Source: Capillidium heterosporum
Lineage: Eukaryota > Entomophthoromycota > Entomophthoromycetes > Entomophthorales > Capillidiaceae
Assembly: GCA_016630905.1 (NCBI GenBank)
Contig: WBMQ01000008.1
Coordinates: 1,364,001-1,428,000 of the forward strand
Direction of reading: 5' to 3'
DNA length: 64,000 nt
This document shows positions 24,945 through 36,977 of the stretch, piece after piece. Position numbers and translations under genes: made by a program. Within the stretch, counting starts at the first letter, position 1. Every line of letters begins with the position of its first letter. Under the pieces are notes generated by a model, which worked only from the letters and a program-made list of their open reading frames with translations, was not told the origin of the DNA and searched no databases.

Positions 24945-27629
24945 ATGGAAGCCAATTTAAATGCTTTAGTTGAAGAAGGCGAAATAGTGTATGCTATTCA
25001 CAACTTTGACGCCTCGGTTGAAGATGAAATTTCGTTGCTTGCTGGTGAACCAATCCTGGTGATTGAAAAGGATGATTTGTACAACGATGGCTGGTGGCAG
25101 GTAAGCTACTTTTACTTTGCTTTCATTTTTATACTCGGGTTTGAATTTTCTTATTGAACCAAAATCATAGGGTAAAAATTCAAGGGGAGAAGTAGGTCTG
25201 TTCCCCATGAACTTCATTACGTTTAATAATCCTCAATCAGGCACTGGAATGCTTGGAAGATATGCTAATTTGCTCAACGAAGTAGAAGGTAGTTTCATAC
25301 GCCCAACAACTTTAATTAATAGTTTTGTTTTTATCTTCTAGTTTCCGATGATAATCAATCGGTAACAAATGAGAACTTTGCAGCCGACAAATCATTCATA
25401 AATGACAGTGAGATGGGATTGGACGGGAGATTAAGTGATCCGCTTATTGGTGAAAAAAGTGATGGTGTCAAGATACACCACTCCAAATTCGATAATAGTG
25501 ATTCCGACTTGGATAAAGGTCGACAGATGTCTCCCTCACCGTTAGTACCATCAATGATGGACCAAGCTGCCTCTTCCAACCCATCTGACGTAAAAAGGAC
25601 TAGTAGTGGCGATGACACTTCTGTTAGCAGCAAGAATCCTTTGACCAGATCATCTTCGACGAAGCTAGCCTCTAAAGTCGACGCTCTAAAGGAATCGGAA
25701 GGCCACCGACGTACACTAACATCTACGGCTCCTTTGACGCCAAACCGATCATCTTTCCGCCAATCGGTGCGTTACTCTACCTTCGATACAACTGATTTTG
25801 ATCCAACTAAGCCAAGCCCAGAGCTATGGTCATCACAACAAGTACTTGAATGGCTGGAGCAAGCTGGATTTTCTTCATTGATAGACAACTTTAAAGGTAT
25901 TGCTGACAACCTTCTACTGATATCTGATTTATATAGACTACGATATTAACGGAGAGCTTCTTATAAAGCTGGACCTCAACACTCTTAAGGATATCGGAAT
26001 ACTTGCCTTTGGTAAGCGATTCAATTTATTGAACGCCATTGGAACTTTGAAAGTCAAGTACGGGCTAGCTTCTCCAAGCCAGACACAACCTCTTGAGTTA
26101 CCTATGAAGAGTCCTACTGCTGAAATTAACAAGTCACTATCGGATTTAAGCGAAGTAAACCTCACGCTATTTTCCATTTTAACATATTTTATTAGGCCCA
26201 TAGTCCAACCTTAGGACCCAATATCAATTCAACAAACTCGATAGCTCAGGTTCTTAACTTGGACAATAATCCAAATATCAAGGAAGCAGTCCCCGAATCA
26301 GGGCATAAGTCCAACTCTAGTCACGACTCCCATTCGCATGTTGCACAGTGGTTACAGCAATCGGCTGATTGTGATTTCGAACACGACTTACTCAAAGTAA
26401 CAGTTTAGCAATTTAAATAAGCTTCTAACACATCAACAATTTAGGAATCTGGCTTGCCTCCTTTAGTTAACGAAGCAGACAACAACTCTGAGCAGAGTTC
26501 TAAAACTCATTCAAGGCAAAATAGCCAGGGAAGCAACAACATCATAAATGGTGCAGCAAACAGTCTTTCACCACCTATCGAAAGGGGTAGTAGTCATAAT
26601 CGTGATAGAAGTGACGGTAGTTATAAATTCCCACCACCACCCAAATCACCACCTACTAGTTCGAGTACCAAATCTCCCAACGGTACTCCCAACCAACTCA
26701 AAAAGCAAGTTTCATTTTCACAAGCTAGACCTGAGGTTAGTATTTTAATAGTACGCAAACTTATTTTATGAATGTATAGGTCATTGGAGTTAGTGTTCTT
26801 GACGATGATGATGATATGGACAGTGACTTGCCAGTAAGTCCCAGGGCCGCACAAGGAGTAAAATTTATATACTATTTGAAAGTATTAACTAGCGTTTGAT
26901 TATTTTCCATCTCTAGCGTACACCTTTCGCCGCAAATGGAAAAAATGACAACACAAAAAGGTATCCCATATATTCACCAATGTCTTTACTAACTCATCTG
27001 TATTAAGGACGGTACCACCCCCTAAAAGCAGTGGCCAGGCGCCCCAGATTGATCGCTTACCCAACGGTGAAGATGCCCCTACCCGAACCTACAATTTGGA
27101 GGCAACTTCGCCATCTCCCGACACCAACCTCATCCCAACCGTTACTGTTGAAAGTTTCCTCAAAAAGCAAGAAGGTGCTATCAAACTTTGGAAGACAAGG
27201 TACTGCAAGCTTACCGGCACAACCTTATCGATCTACGACAGCGACAAGCTCAAAAAACTGAAGTTGCAGGTCGATTTGCGAGGCTTCAAGCCGGTCCTCG
27301 ACCCCAACCTCAACCCTGGAAAGTATTGCTTCAAGCTGGTACATCCATTGTCCAAGCCCCACCACTTTTCCAGTGATGATGCCGGCTTGATTAAGCAGTG
27401 GATGAAGGCTTTGATGAAAGTGTCTATCGACCGTGACGTTAACGGTAATTTATAAATTTATAATCCTCTTCAACCTTCAGAATACTAATCCCTACTTTTA
27501 GCTCCCGTTGTAACGAGTTGTACCGTCAACACGGTTCCACTACATGTAGCTCGAAAACTAGCACCTCGACCCCCTTCTGCTGTCTTCAACGCCAACAAAG
27601 AGGAACCCAACAACTCCAACTACATCTAA
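24945..27629 (+). CDS. BOI1: BOI1/Pob1-type SH3-SAM-PH cell-polarity protein
   Basis: Ten exons (24945-25100, 25171-25288, 25342-25896, 25937-26154, 26196-26396, 26445-26735, 26780-26833, 26917-26960, 27008-27444, 27502-27629) encode 733 residues. An SH3 domain lies at about 12-72 (YAIHNFDA, DGWWQG, LFPMNF), a SAM domain at about 248-318 (WSSQQVLEWLEQ ... LDLNTLKDIGI), Pro-rich stretches (PPPPKSPPTSS, TVPPPKSS) around 480-560, and a PH domain at about 587-685 (LKKQEGAIKLWKTRYCKL). This order is that of yeast Boi1/Boi2 and fission yeast Pob1, which link Cdc42 signalling, formin and the exocyst at growth sites. Long Ser-rich linkers are probably disordered. The small exons 7 and 8 are the least certain. 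Confidence 0.88.
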
Positions 27630-29310
27630 CTTCTCTAATTGCAACAAAATACAACCTGAATTTTAGAACCATAGATTTAGGAACTTGGTTTACTTTGTAA
27701 ACTTGATATCCTCGTTTAAGTTCAAATGTTTTACTACATCTTATTATAAGTGGAGATTTAGAGTAAGCAGTTGCATACAGTTGAATACTAACTATCATCG
27801 TTAGATTTAGGTCAAGTGGCACCAAGGTATATACATGCCCTCTACAACCCTTATTTAACTACTGGTGGTCCGTTGCATACTTTGAAGCCTACTTTGCCCT
27901 CAAATCTACATTTCTCTTTACGATTTTTTAGCTTTTAATAATTTCAAGTAAAAGACATATTTAATCAATTTATGGGAGATTGTTTGAACTGCTAAAGTTA
28001 GTTTGATTAATGAGCTTCCAAGCCTATATTAGCTTATATTTGACAAAGTTTATTTCTTTTATAGCTTAAGCTATGTATACGTTATAATAAGCTCAAATAA
28101 GCAAGTGGGTTTTATATTGCTACCTAGCTTTTCATTATATGTATAGGCTTTCAATAGACACTATAAAGTTTAAAAGTTGCTTTCTAAGGCGACTCGTTTG
28201 GAATTCTAGCTTCGGTTTCATATAGTTAAGGCTACCTTATTTTTACACGATGAATGTATTATAAAGTTAGTCTATTGTTATTTGTATGCATTTTGTTTTA
28301 TATTTCATCCGGTATATTGATTTATAGAACAAAACAATACCTTACAAATCGTCCCTGAATAGAGCTGTACTTAAACTACAGTTGTAAGAATGACTAATAT
28401 ATTCGTAATATATCAACCAAGATAGATAAAGCTTGCCTTGTACGGTTTATTCCTTGGTTTACTACATTGCCACTTTAGTATCCTTTCCAAAAGTCTTTAT
28501 AAAACCCTGCATCCTATATAGATCAAAGACTTCGTCACTATTCCTCATATTTGTCCAGCAGTTTTGGAGTAGAAGTTATAAATTCCAACTTTGTTGTTTA
28601 TAGCAAACTCCACTTTTATCTGTGAAGGGTGTTTAAACTGTTGTAAAAGCACCGATTCGCTGCTGAAATCCTCTAAAATAGTCATAATCTTTGCAATGAC
28701 ATAATGTAAAAAGGCCAAGTTCCATTTGGTTGGTATTGGAATTTGAGCGCCGTTTTAAAGTTCAGTCTACGTAATGAATCACTTCACCTACCTTATTGAG
28801 CCAATAGATAACTTATCAAGTGCTGCTCTATGACGTCGATTTTGAGATTCGGAGTTCAAAGTTTGACGCCTAGCTCCGATATTGCTGCCACAAGCTTAGC
28901 AACACCCAAAAAATACACTAAATTAGTTTGGAATCTATAGCGGCTATCTGCCCATCTGTTCCAAAATAATATATTTTGGAAGGTGGATATACAGCTCTAT
29001 ACGCCTATCCTAATATAAATTTGGCTCTTTCTTTATAAATCTACCTTATGTAGTGACGGTACCAGCTTTATTCGCTAAACTTCAAACCTGATCGATATAT
29101 ATCTATGATTTCATCCCACTTCTATATCCGGCCTACATGTTGTTGTCTTTCATCCTTCAACAACGTGGTTTTAGTTGAGTTTATTGCTCAAGCACGATTA
29201 AATAATCATCTACTACTTTAAACCTCATCACCATTAAATCATAGGTCCAGCCCACTATAAAGTAAGACGCTAGGAATTCTTTGGAAGGTAAACTATTTGA
29301 CAACGCCAAA
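27630..29310. other. Intergenic region upstream of the bZIP-like gene
   Basis: AT-rich, no gene. An ATF/CREB-like TGACGTCG stands at 28831-28838, about 470 bases before the bZIP-like gene; whether it is used is unknown. Confidence 0.4.
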
Positions 29311-29868
29311 ATGGACACTTTACTTTACTGCTACACCCAGGACCCCACCGCTATGACTGAAAACTGGCAACCTTACTTCCATTACGACTCCTTCGATAAT
29401 AACCAGTGCGACTTCTTTTCGGACTCGACCCAAAATCTACAGCCCGAATACAACGACTTGCTCAGCTTCCCTATCGATTCAACTTTCAACTCCAAGAAGT
29501 TGGAGCTCAACCCCTTTGACAAAAGCTTCAACAGCTTCTTGGGTGAAAATACATCCATAAGGTCGGACAAGTCCAACTTAAATTTGAAGCTTCCCAAATT
29601 CAAAGCTACGGCCAAGAGAACAGTTAACAAAACAAATCTTAGGCGAAAGTCGGGAGCTTTAAGAAAGGAAAACATCTTGAAAAAGCAGCAGGAAGTTGAC
29701 ATGATGAACTTGGAGACTATGAAGCTGACTAAGATTTTTGATAACTTGAAGCAAGAACGTATGGATCTTATGATGATCTTGGCTTGCCACACCGACTGTT
29801 CATTACAGCCGGACCCGCTTCCACAACTTACTCAAGCTCTTCCTCCCTACTCCCAAATTGAACTTTAA
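29311..29868 (+). CDS. bZIP-like coiled-coil protein with ATF-type tail
   Basis: Single exon, 185 residues from the first in-frame ATG. The N-terminal half is acidic and aromatic (many Asp, Asn, Phe, Tyr), like an activation region. A basic stretch (KATAKRTVNKTNLRRKSG) is followed by a predicted coiled coil with leucines seven apart (MKLTKIFDNLKQERMDL) and an end reading ILACHTDC. ATF2/Atf1-type bZIP factors end with LLAHKDC at the same place. The canonical basic-region pattern Asn-x7-Arg is not visible at the right distance. It may bind DNA only as a heterodimer, act as an inhibitor, or be a diverged bZIP. Nuclear location inferred. Confidence 0.6.
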   Translation: MDTLLYCYTQDPTAMTENWQPYFHYDSFDNNQCDFFSDSTQNLQPEYNDLLSFPIDSTFNSKKLELNPFDKSFNSFLGENTSIRSDKSNLNLKLPKFKATAKRTVNKTNLRRKSGALRKENILKKQQEVDMMNLETMKLTKIFDNLKQERMDLMMILACHTDCSLQPDPLPQLTQALPPYSQIEL

Positions 29869-31690
29869 ACCTATATATCATCTGTACATTAAACTCATAT
29901 TTTGCTTTTTTTAATTAACATGGATCATACTATGTATATGAATAATCTTTTAGCATTTATTCAATTTTTTAAACTATATAGTAACATTGTAGCAATTTCA
30001 CTTGTACATTCTCTTTAAAATTTTGATATTGGATATATAAATTTACATTATTCAATTATAACCAATTTAAATAGTAGGATATTGTAAAAGCTATAAACAA
30101 CTGTCCTTTACCTCCTATACTTGATGATGGAAGAAGCATTTCCTATATCCTTGAGAATATGAAGGTCTCATTGAATTTCGTCACCAGTGCCAAAAGTATT
30201 AGCTTTGTTTGGAATTAGTCAACCCTTTAAACAAACTTTTCAAAGTAGATTCTATATGAACTAGGTGCATTACAGGTATTTAGTATTGAGCAGAGTACTT
30301 TAATGTTAGCATTTGGTGTTGGTTATACAATGCTTTTCTACTCAAAACAAACGCTTATAAGACTACCATTAAATTAAAGCTATACATGGGTGATTTATTG
30401 AAATGCATCTATAAATTGAACTTTAAATGCTATATTCTACAATATATATAGATGAGAATTATAATCGTAGAAGCATAGCTTTTTATGAACTTGAAACAGA
30501 ATGTTGGATGGTCGGATACCAGCGAGAAATGCTCCTTACAATATTTCATTTGGAAACTTTTGAGGTGAAGCATACTACAAATGCTCTTTCCAATTGTAAT
30601 GGACTTGGTGGAAGCAAATATAGTTAACCCCGTTTAGCTTTCCGTCTCAGCTAAAAAATTTGAATGAAGAAACGGACATCGATCTGGAGGAAAAGCAATG
30701 CTAGGTTGGATGCATAAAGTTTAAAATTAGAAAATATAGCTTTTGGGATGGAAATTTAAAAATAATATCTTTCTATTAGCCCGAAATAAACATTCTCAAT
30801 AGCATATATGGATCCAATTATTTTAGCTTTGTAATGTTGGCCGAAAAGTTGAACTTAATCTAGTGTCTAGCATGTAATTATACTTTGGATCGTATCTATG
30901 AATATCACTGCATCTTGTACGAATGCCAAGCTTTATATATATCGATCGATCGATTTGAGGGTGAAATGATACTGCGAATCCAATTTTAGGTCTAGGTACA
31001 TGTAGCTATCGCTAAAATATATAAAACTTAGATTTAGGTAAAGTGATTAATGGGATATAGTTACAGTTATAAGTTTTATATGTACAATTTTAATCGGCAA
31101 TATTCGTCATACCAGGTAAAAACTCGAATCTATACCAAAAGGCTACCTGCGTCTATACTTCAAATTTGCATCATAACTAAAGGGAAAGGATGACGAATAT
31201 GTGAAAACTTTAGCATCAACCGGAAACCTAAAGTCTCGATTTGGAAGTAAGCTGGGTTTAAAGCAAGGTTGCCCATTCGAAATTTGGGATGAAATGTCAT
31301 TCTCTGCTACAATAAATCATCGCACAAAAGGTGGAAATAAAGGATGACGAATAGTGAAATCTCAAAGTAGATCAAAATAAAAGTTAAAGTTTTGCTTGAG
31401 TCGACAGCTAAATGTTGAACATATTTACAATTTCAAACCTGGAAGGGTAAACCATCAAGGTATATGCACCTATAGATCATTGAGTGACTATTGTAAACCC
31501 AACTTGATCAGATTTCGTTTCAAAGTTTTGAAGATGGGGAATCGGAAGTCTAAAACTTTTAGTTGTAATCTAAAAGGGTGTATAACTAAATTTTCAAAAT
31601 GAAGTAATGAAGCCTATTTCAAACTTGAAATTGGTTGGTGGAAAACTCCTGAACTTTGATGGATTGAACAGATGACATCATTCAGCTAGC
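29869..31690. other. Intergenic region with minor repeats
   Basis: No motif-bearing gene. A 15-base direct repeat (AAAGGATGACGAATA) occurs at 31185-31199 and 31339-31353. An 11-base inverted copy of its core (ATATTCGTCAT) lies at 31100-31110. A short TCGA run is near 30945. The frame 30427-30627 has an ATG but no recognisable features. Confidence 0.4.
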
Positions 31691-32760
31691 TGTAGATTTA
31701 GGATATGATATTAGATAGTGATATCATACAAAAGTACTAAGATATTCTTAAAGCTGCTATTATTGAAAGAATCTGTAATAATACTTTTTAAATAATTATA
31801 TCTTTAGTTAAGTTATATAAAAGCAAAGCTAATATAGATAAATAGTATAAATTATAAAATTTATATTAGTGCTAAACTTAAAAAAGTTATATATAAAGGA
31901 AATAAAGTAGAAAAAGTATAAATTAATACTAAAAATAAGTTTTATTTAAGCTTATATATTTTAAAAAATATATAGCTACTTTATTATTGTTTCTATTAAT
32001 ATTTTTATAAAAAACTTATTATTAAAACTATATAAATCTAAAAAATATTTAATTTAATAAAAAAATATATAGCATATAATTTGAATAACTAAAAAATATA
32101 AGATTAAAAATATAATAAACTTTATTTACTTTTATAACTTTTAAATAATAAAGTTAATATTAAATATAAACTATAAATATATTATATTTATAAGTATAAA
32201 AGAATTTATAATAAGCTAATTTATTTTAAATTCATTAGTATTTTAAAATAGTTAGATATAGTATTTGAAAAGTTAGCTTTAAATAGTATAATAGTAGCAG
32301 AAATTAAAGTATATAAATTAAGTAGATTTCTCTACCTATTTTAATAAAATAAAAAAATTAGGTTATAAATAATTAAGTAAACTATATGAATTTATAGAAT
32401 TGACTATTAGTAATATAAAGAAGATAGTTAGAGGTATGACTAATAAAGTATAGTTGAAGGCTAAAAATAAAGCATAACATTAATATAGAAGCTTTAAAGA
32501 AAAAGTAATTAAAGTTAGAAATAATATTACTAAACTTAAAAATAAGGCTATTAGTACTACTAAAAGTATAGTTAGATTAGATACTAACAAATAAGCTAAA
32601 GAAAAAAATAAAGATCATTAAGAGTATCAAGGAAAAGGTGTTCAAAGCTAGAAACTATGTTAGTGATCTTAAAAATAAGATTATTAGTAAAGCTAAAAAA
32701 GTTGTTAATTTTATGACTAATAATAAAAGCAACATTTATAAAAAAGTAATCTGCTAAATC
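31690..32760. repeat. Extremely AT-rich, CpA/TpG-depleted relic island
   Basis: Between about 31.7 and 32.5 kb G+C falls to roughly 15 percent by eye. In 31801-32400 I counted 9 CpA plus TpG against 33 ApC plus GpT. C survives mainly in CT and G mainly in AG. This is the composition left by C-to-T change at CpA on both strands, as in repeat-induced point mutation. No intact gene is present. The family of the original sequence cannot be told. The right part (32.4-32.76 kb) holds a lysine-rich repeat relic. Confidence 0.6.
32496..32740 (+). repeat. Two-unit lysine-rich tandem repeat relic
   Basis: Two related units about 133 bases apart start at 32496 and 32629. Translated, each reads KEKV-x-K-x-RN ... 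LKNK-x-IS, a lysine-rich repeat protein pattern. In the first 26 aligned bases there are six differences; five have A or T in unit 1 where unit 2 has G or C. Unit 1 looks more decayed. No intact gene remains. Confidence 0.4.
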
Positions 32761-32869
32761 AATTTCCTTTATATAAAGTGTATGTGCAGTTAATTTATAC
32801 TATATTAAAAGTATATTTTTAAATATTTAATGCTGTTTTATTTACATAGAATTTATCAAAGCCTTAGTG

Positions 32870-34315
32870 TAAAAACTAGACTCAAGTTACTAGAAACAAC
32901 TAAGCCAATATACTTAAATATAATTTCTCTTGTAAAGTAGTTTGAGGATCTAATTTAGTATCGAACTTCTATAACAAAACCAACAGAACAATCCTCTGCT
33001 TAGCTATTAAGAAATTCATACCAGTGCCTAAAGACACTCAAGTTTAGTAATTAACAAATGATAATACATCTACACATACGATTATCATACCTAAAATGAA
33101 CTCAATGTAAATATTTGTCATCTTTAGCATCATAAAGTTGTTGAGTCGAAATAGTAGAGTTTTGATAGGTTTTTTGTCATGCAAAGGCATCCAATAAATA
33201 GGTCTTACAAAAGTACCTTTGGAGATGGACTCATCATCCAAAATAGTGCCTTTTCACAGTAGCAGGTGAGATTTGGTAGGATATTGAAGAGATGCATACT
33301 CTTTTTGATGACTTTGTTCAAGTACTTTAGATGTAATTGCCCATCAAAAATAGAGATAATTATAGTGCTAGTGTTATCTAGGATTCTAAGAATTTCTTGG
33401 CGTGCTTTTGCTTGAACATGCTAAATAATGAATAAATATGAATATGTGGTAGCGAATTTACTTTGTGTTTGAATAATAGAGGGCGAAAATCAAAATGTTG
33501 GTAATTGCATTGTAACTAGCTAGAAGTTTAGACAGATTATCAAAAGTTTATTGATTAGCCATGTAGATATTCTCGGCATTTGTTGAAAATTTGATCTCCA
33601 AGGACAAGCAAACTATCCTTAACTTGGTCGTTGACGATTTCATGTCTACGTTGAGCTATAATATTATTCATAAAAGCTCGAAATTTTCCAACTTGCGGTA
33701 AGCTTCCTTGTGGAAAGGTATGATAAAATACAAATAGTAATGTAAAGTAAATGGGGTTAGATATAGCTTTTTGTAAGCTCTGATAGAGTTGGAAGTTCTG
33801 ATTGGCATTGTCCAGCTCCAAGGCCTAGAGGCTGTACTCTAGTAATGCTAAACATAATATATCTAGGGTTAACGATTGCAAGAGGTTGATTATTTGGATA
33901 GGCTACTCCTACAAGTTAAGGTTCAGCATCTTACGATACTTACGCCATTCATCGCCATCTATCGTGAATAACCTGGAATTATCTAAAAACTTAGCTACCA
34001 ACATATTATCTACATGATCAGCTGGCTTTCTTGAGAAAGGTGTTAGTATTACTTATAGCCTCTTTTATGTGGTCTAAGCTAAAAATACGATCCCATACCT
34101 ACCTTGTCTCCAGCTTGGTGTAGCCATCTTTAAAGCCAGTTTAAATATAATGTCCACCTGGCCGTCAAAGGATATTTTTGTAAAAACTTTTTAGTAGTTG
34201 GAGAAGTGGTATTGTAGGGAAACGTTGCAGTTCTTTAGATATTCGGAATCTCCTATAGTTTAGGTATATGAAGTACGCTACCACCAAGTAGAGAATCCTA
34301 ATATATCTTAGTACT
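32870..34315 (-). pseudogene. Cytochrome P450 pseudogene
   Basis: Minus-strand pieces match the three intact P450 genes of this window in order. They are a hydrophobic N-terminus with RRFRISKELQRFPTIPLL, FDGQVDIIFKLAL, VAKFLDNSRLF ... GDEWRK, a mid-region frame at 33555-33821 (SLQKAISNPIYF), VRPIYWMPLHDKKP at 33.2 kb and GMNF near 33.0 kb. Stops and frame changes interrupt it throughout, and the I-helix and heme-loop regions are not recoverable by eye. One stop in the last exon falls where the paralogs have Gln (LLQKY). It is head-to-head with the P450 at 35248 and beside the AT-rich island. The gene is clearly dead. Confidence 0.8.
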
Positions 34316-35041
34316 GCTATAAATGTGAGTGTCGAGAAATAGAGATCCTGGCTTTAACCAGTTGAAATTCATCATAATACTACCTTTAGCTCTCAGTTTT
34401 CAGCATCGTTCATTCATTCATTTGCCTTACTTTGATACTGTGGAGAATTTTCAACTGGCTAGCATACTCCTTTAGTTCCAATGTCCTTTGGGTGAGAGTT
34501 TTGATATACTAAAAGGAAAAACTCAAGGTAAAAGTTTGTCCCAGCATCAAAAAAATGTCAATTCATTCAGTTGTATGCAATGTGGCTCACTACGATCACT
34601 TTTTGATTCCTATATAACCCGCCTGATATCAAATTTTTTAGGCTCTGTCTAAACTTGAATCAAGTTTAATTTGAAGTTTCCTTTTTAGTTAGTAGATAGA
34701 TCGGGCTGAGATTGATTAGAATCAAATACTTGGTGATCGGTATGATTTATATGTAAAGCTTACCTAACTTATTGATGGCTAATTCAATATAGAACACTCT
34801 TTTCCATAGTATTTTGAAAGGTTGGCCGGGATAGTTTAAGGTTTTGAAAGAGTAACCGAAGCACATGTCTAATATTGTTGGCATTAATTTTCAACAAAAG
34901 TTCGTATTTTTCAAACTTCAATGGAGGAAAGTTGATGCACTTGTTCCAATAAAATGTAAATTTTCTGGGAATTCAGTTGTAAAAATTTATTCACTTTATT
35001 GGAACAAAATAGAGTATTGCTTTGAAACTTCAACTCATTAC

Positions 35042-35062
35042 AAACTACTCGTTTCATTTTAG
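35042..35062 (+). repeat. 21-base repeat upstream of the P450 pair, copy 1
   Basis: The stretch containing ACTACTCGTTTCA differs by one base from the copy at 36978-36998, which lies before the second P450. It probably marks the 5' side of the duplicated unit. Confidence 0.5.
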
Positions 35063-35108
35063 TGATTCTGAATGCACACATCTAATGACAAAACAGAGCT
35101 TTTATAGT

Positions 35109-35117
35109 CGGATAAAC
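35109..35117 (+). promoter_or_regulatory. Conserved P450 upstream element CGGATAAAC
   Basis: Starts 139 bases before the ATG. Near-identical elements lie 143 and 138 bases before the two other intact P450 ATGs, in the same orientation. Function unknown. Confidence 0.45.
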
Positions 35118-35199
35118 AGAAGCCAAAATTTAACTACAGTTTAACTATATTAATGTATTGAGTATAGGAGCTTCAAATTTAGATTGCTTTGAAAACAGG

Positions 35200-35207
35200 T
35201 ATATATA
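35200..35207 (+). promoter_or_regulatory. TATA box of first P450
   Basis: TATATATA begins 48 bases before the ATG. The paralogs have TATA elements at 45 and 47 bases. Confidence 0.5.
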
Positions 35208-35247
35208 GATAACCTACCTCTTTTACCAATTTCTTGAATTATTTAAC

Positions 35248-36791
35248 ATGGGAGTTTTACTACTAGCATCGTTACTTTTACTATCTACTCTAGCTTTCAA
35301 GCTCTACTCCACTTTCAGAGTCCCAAAGGAATTACAGCACCTACCAACTATATCATTTCTCTCGTTGTTGCATGCTTTTTTTTCAGGAAAATCCTACGAT
35401 GACCAGGTGGAAACCATATACAAACCAGCTTTGGTTGATGGCAAGGCCAAGATGTGGGCCCAAGGTGCATGGGAGATTGTATTTGCTGATATAAAGATTA
35501 TAAAAGAGATATTCGCCAAGAACGACGTGTTTTTGAAGTTAAAGGAAGAGTCCAGGGACAATGGTGCTCTGATTACTAAGTTTTTGGGTAGATCTAACGT
35601 CGGAAATAACGATGGTGAGGAATGGAAGCGGCATCGTAGGGTTGTCAACCCGGCACTCAAGAAGCAGTGGTCCCCTGAACTGTTTGCACACTGTACGCTT
35701 CAGATGATCGACAAGATTGAAGAGTCTAAGGGTGAACCAATTGTGGTCCTAGACTTATTCCAGCACCTCACCTTGGACGCCTTAGGCTTAGGGCTTTTCG
35801 ACTACGATTTCAAAGCTCTGAAACAAGGAAATATCGACGAAAATCTCATACTATATCACAGTATTATGAAGTCTATGCTTAACCCCATGTATCTCTTCCT
35901 ACCCTTTCTCGAACGGATTGTCCCATCCCGTTTAGAAGCTCATAGACAGGTAGATCAGTTTATGAAGTTCTTAGATGGTATCATCCAAGAACGAAAAATC
36001 GACATCAAAGCTGGTAAGGCCAAGGACGACTTACTAAGCTTGATGATCCAAGCAAATTTAAGTGAAAAGGATGGGTTAAGTGATGAAGAAACAATAGCGA
36101 ATCTCTCCACCTTCTTCCTAGCCGGGCACGATACGACTGCCAGCACTTTAACTTCAACAATGTACTATCTTGCTAAGCACCAGGTAACTGATTACTATAT
36201 TTATAACTAACAGCTTTATAGGAAATTCAAGATAAAGCTCGCAGTGAAATTATAAACATATTGGGAGACGGCTCCATCAAGACACCGACTTTTGACCAAC
36301 AGAAGGAGATGAATTACATCAACCTCATTATCAAGGAAAGCATGCGTATCGTAACGACGGCACCACTGCTACGTCGCTACTGCCCTAAGGAGACGGTTCT
36401 TTCCAATGGATTCGTAATTCCTGCCAAAACTTATGTTAGGATGATGACTTGGATGCCCCTTCATAATGAAGAGGTTTACCAGAAGTCGGACCAGTTTATC
36501 CCAGAGCGGTTCGAGAAGGCCCACGGTGTTGAAGATAACAACTGGGTACCTTTCGGTGGAGGAAGTAGAATATGTAAGTTGTGGATTGATATGTAGTGTA
36601 CTCATTTTTCAACTTTAGGTGCCGGTATGAGCTTCTCCTTGGTTGAACAAAGGATCGTCATTGCTATACTCCTGCAAAAGTATATTGTAAAGCTGGGTCC
36701 CAAATCGTCAGCTCAGCCTAAGCCACACCTTACGTCCGGTGGGTTGGTGCGTCCTGCTGATATGGATGTCATTTTCATTCCGAGGTTGTAG
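35248..36791 (+). CDS. Cytochrome P450 monooxygenase (tandem copy 1)
   Basis: Three exons (35248-36183, 36222-36573, 36619-36791) encode 486 residues. An N-terminal membrane anchor (residues 1-20) is followed by a Pro-containing hinge, the I-helix AGHDTTAS, the ExxR motif (KESMR), PERF, and the heme loop FGGGSRICAG with its Cys ligand. The last intron splits the codon just before the heme Cys. Length and intron positions are identical to the genes at 37318 and 60648, so these are close paralogs. A microsomal NADPH-P450 reductase partner is expected. Substrate unknown; fatty acids, sterols or xenobiotics are all possible. No CYP family is assigned. Confidence 0.95.
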
Positions 36792-36977
36792 TTTTAAATA
36801 AATTTACTATACCTTTATTGAATTTCTTGAAATGTGTTATAAACTTTTCATACATCTCGATTTTTGCTGGTATAGTTAATAGTCTTGACTTTGATGTTAC
36901 ATTTCTATCAACTAGGTTGCCTCAGTTTATAAAATTCAAGTATAGAAAACATGCTAGCACTGTATTCTTTATCCTAT

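Larger units (their letters stand above)
34316..35247. other. Upstream region of the first tandem P450
   Basis: Contains an imperfect palindrome TTGATTAGAATCAA (34712-34725), a 21-base stretch at 35042-35062 that recurs before the second P450, and the promoter motifs listed separately. The frame at 34865-35062 has no motif. Confidence 0.45.

Noticed and set aside
31100-31353. Direct and inverted copies of GATGACGAATA
   Set aside because: Only 11-15 bases long with unrelated surroundings; no terminal repeats or coding remains to support a mobile element.
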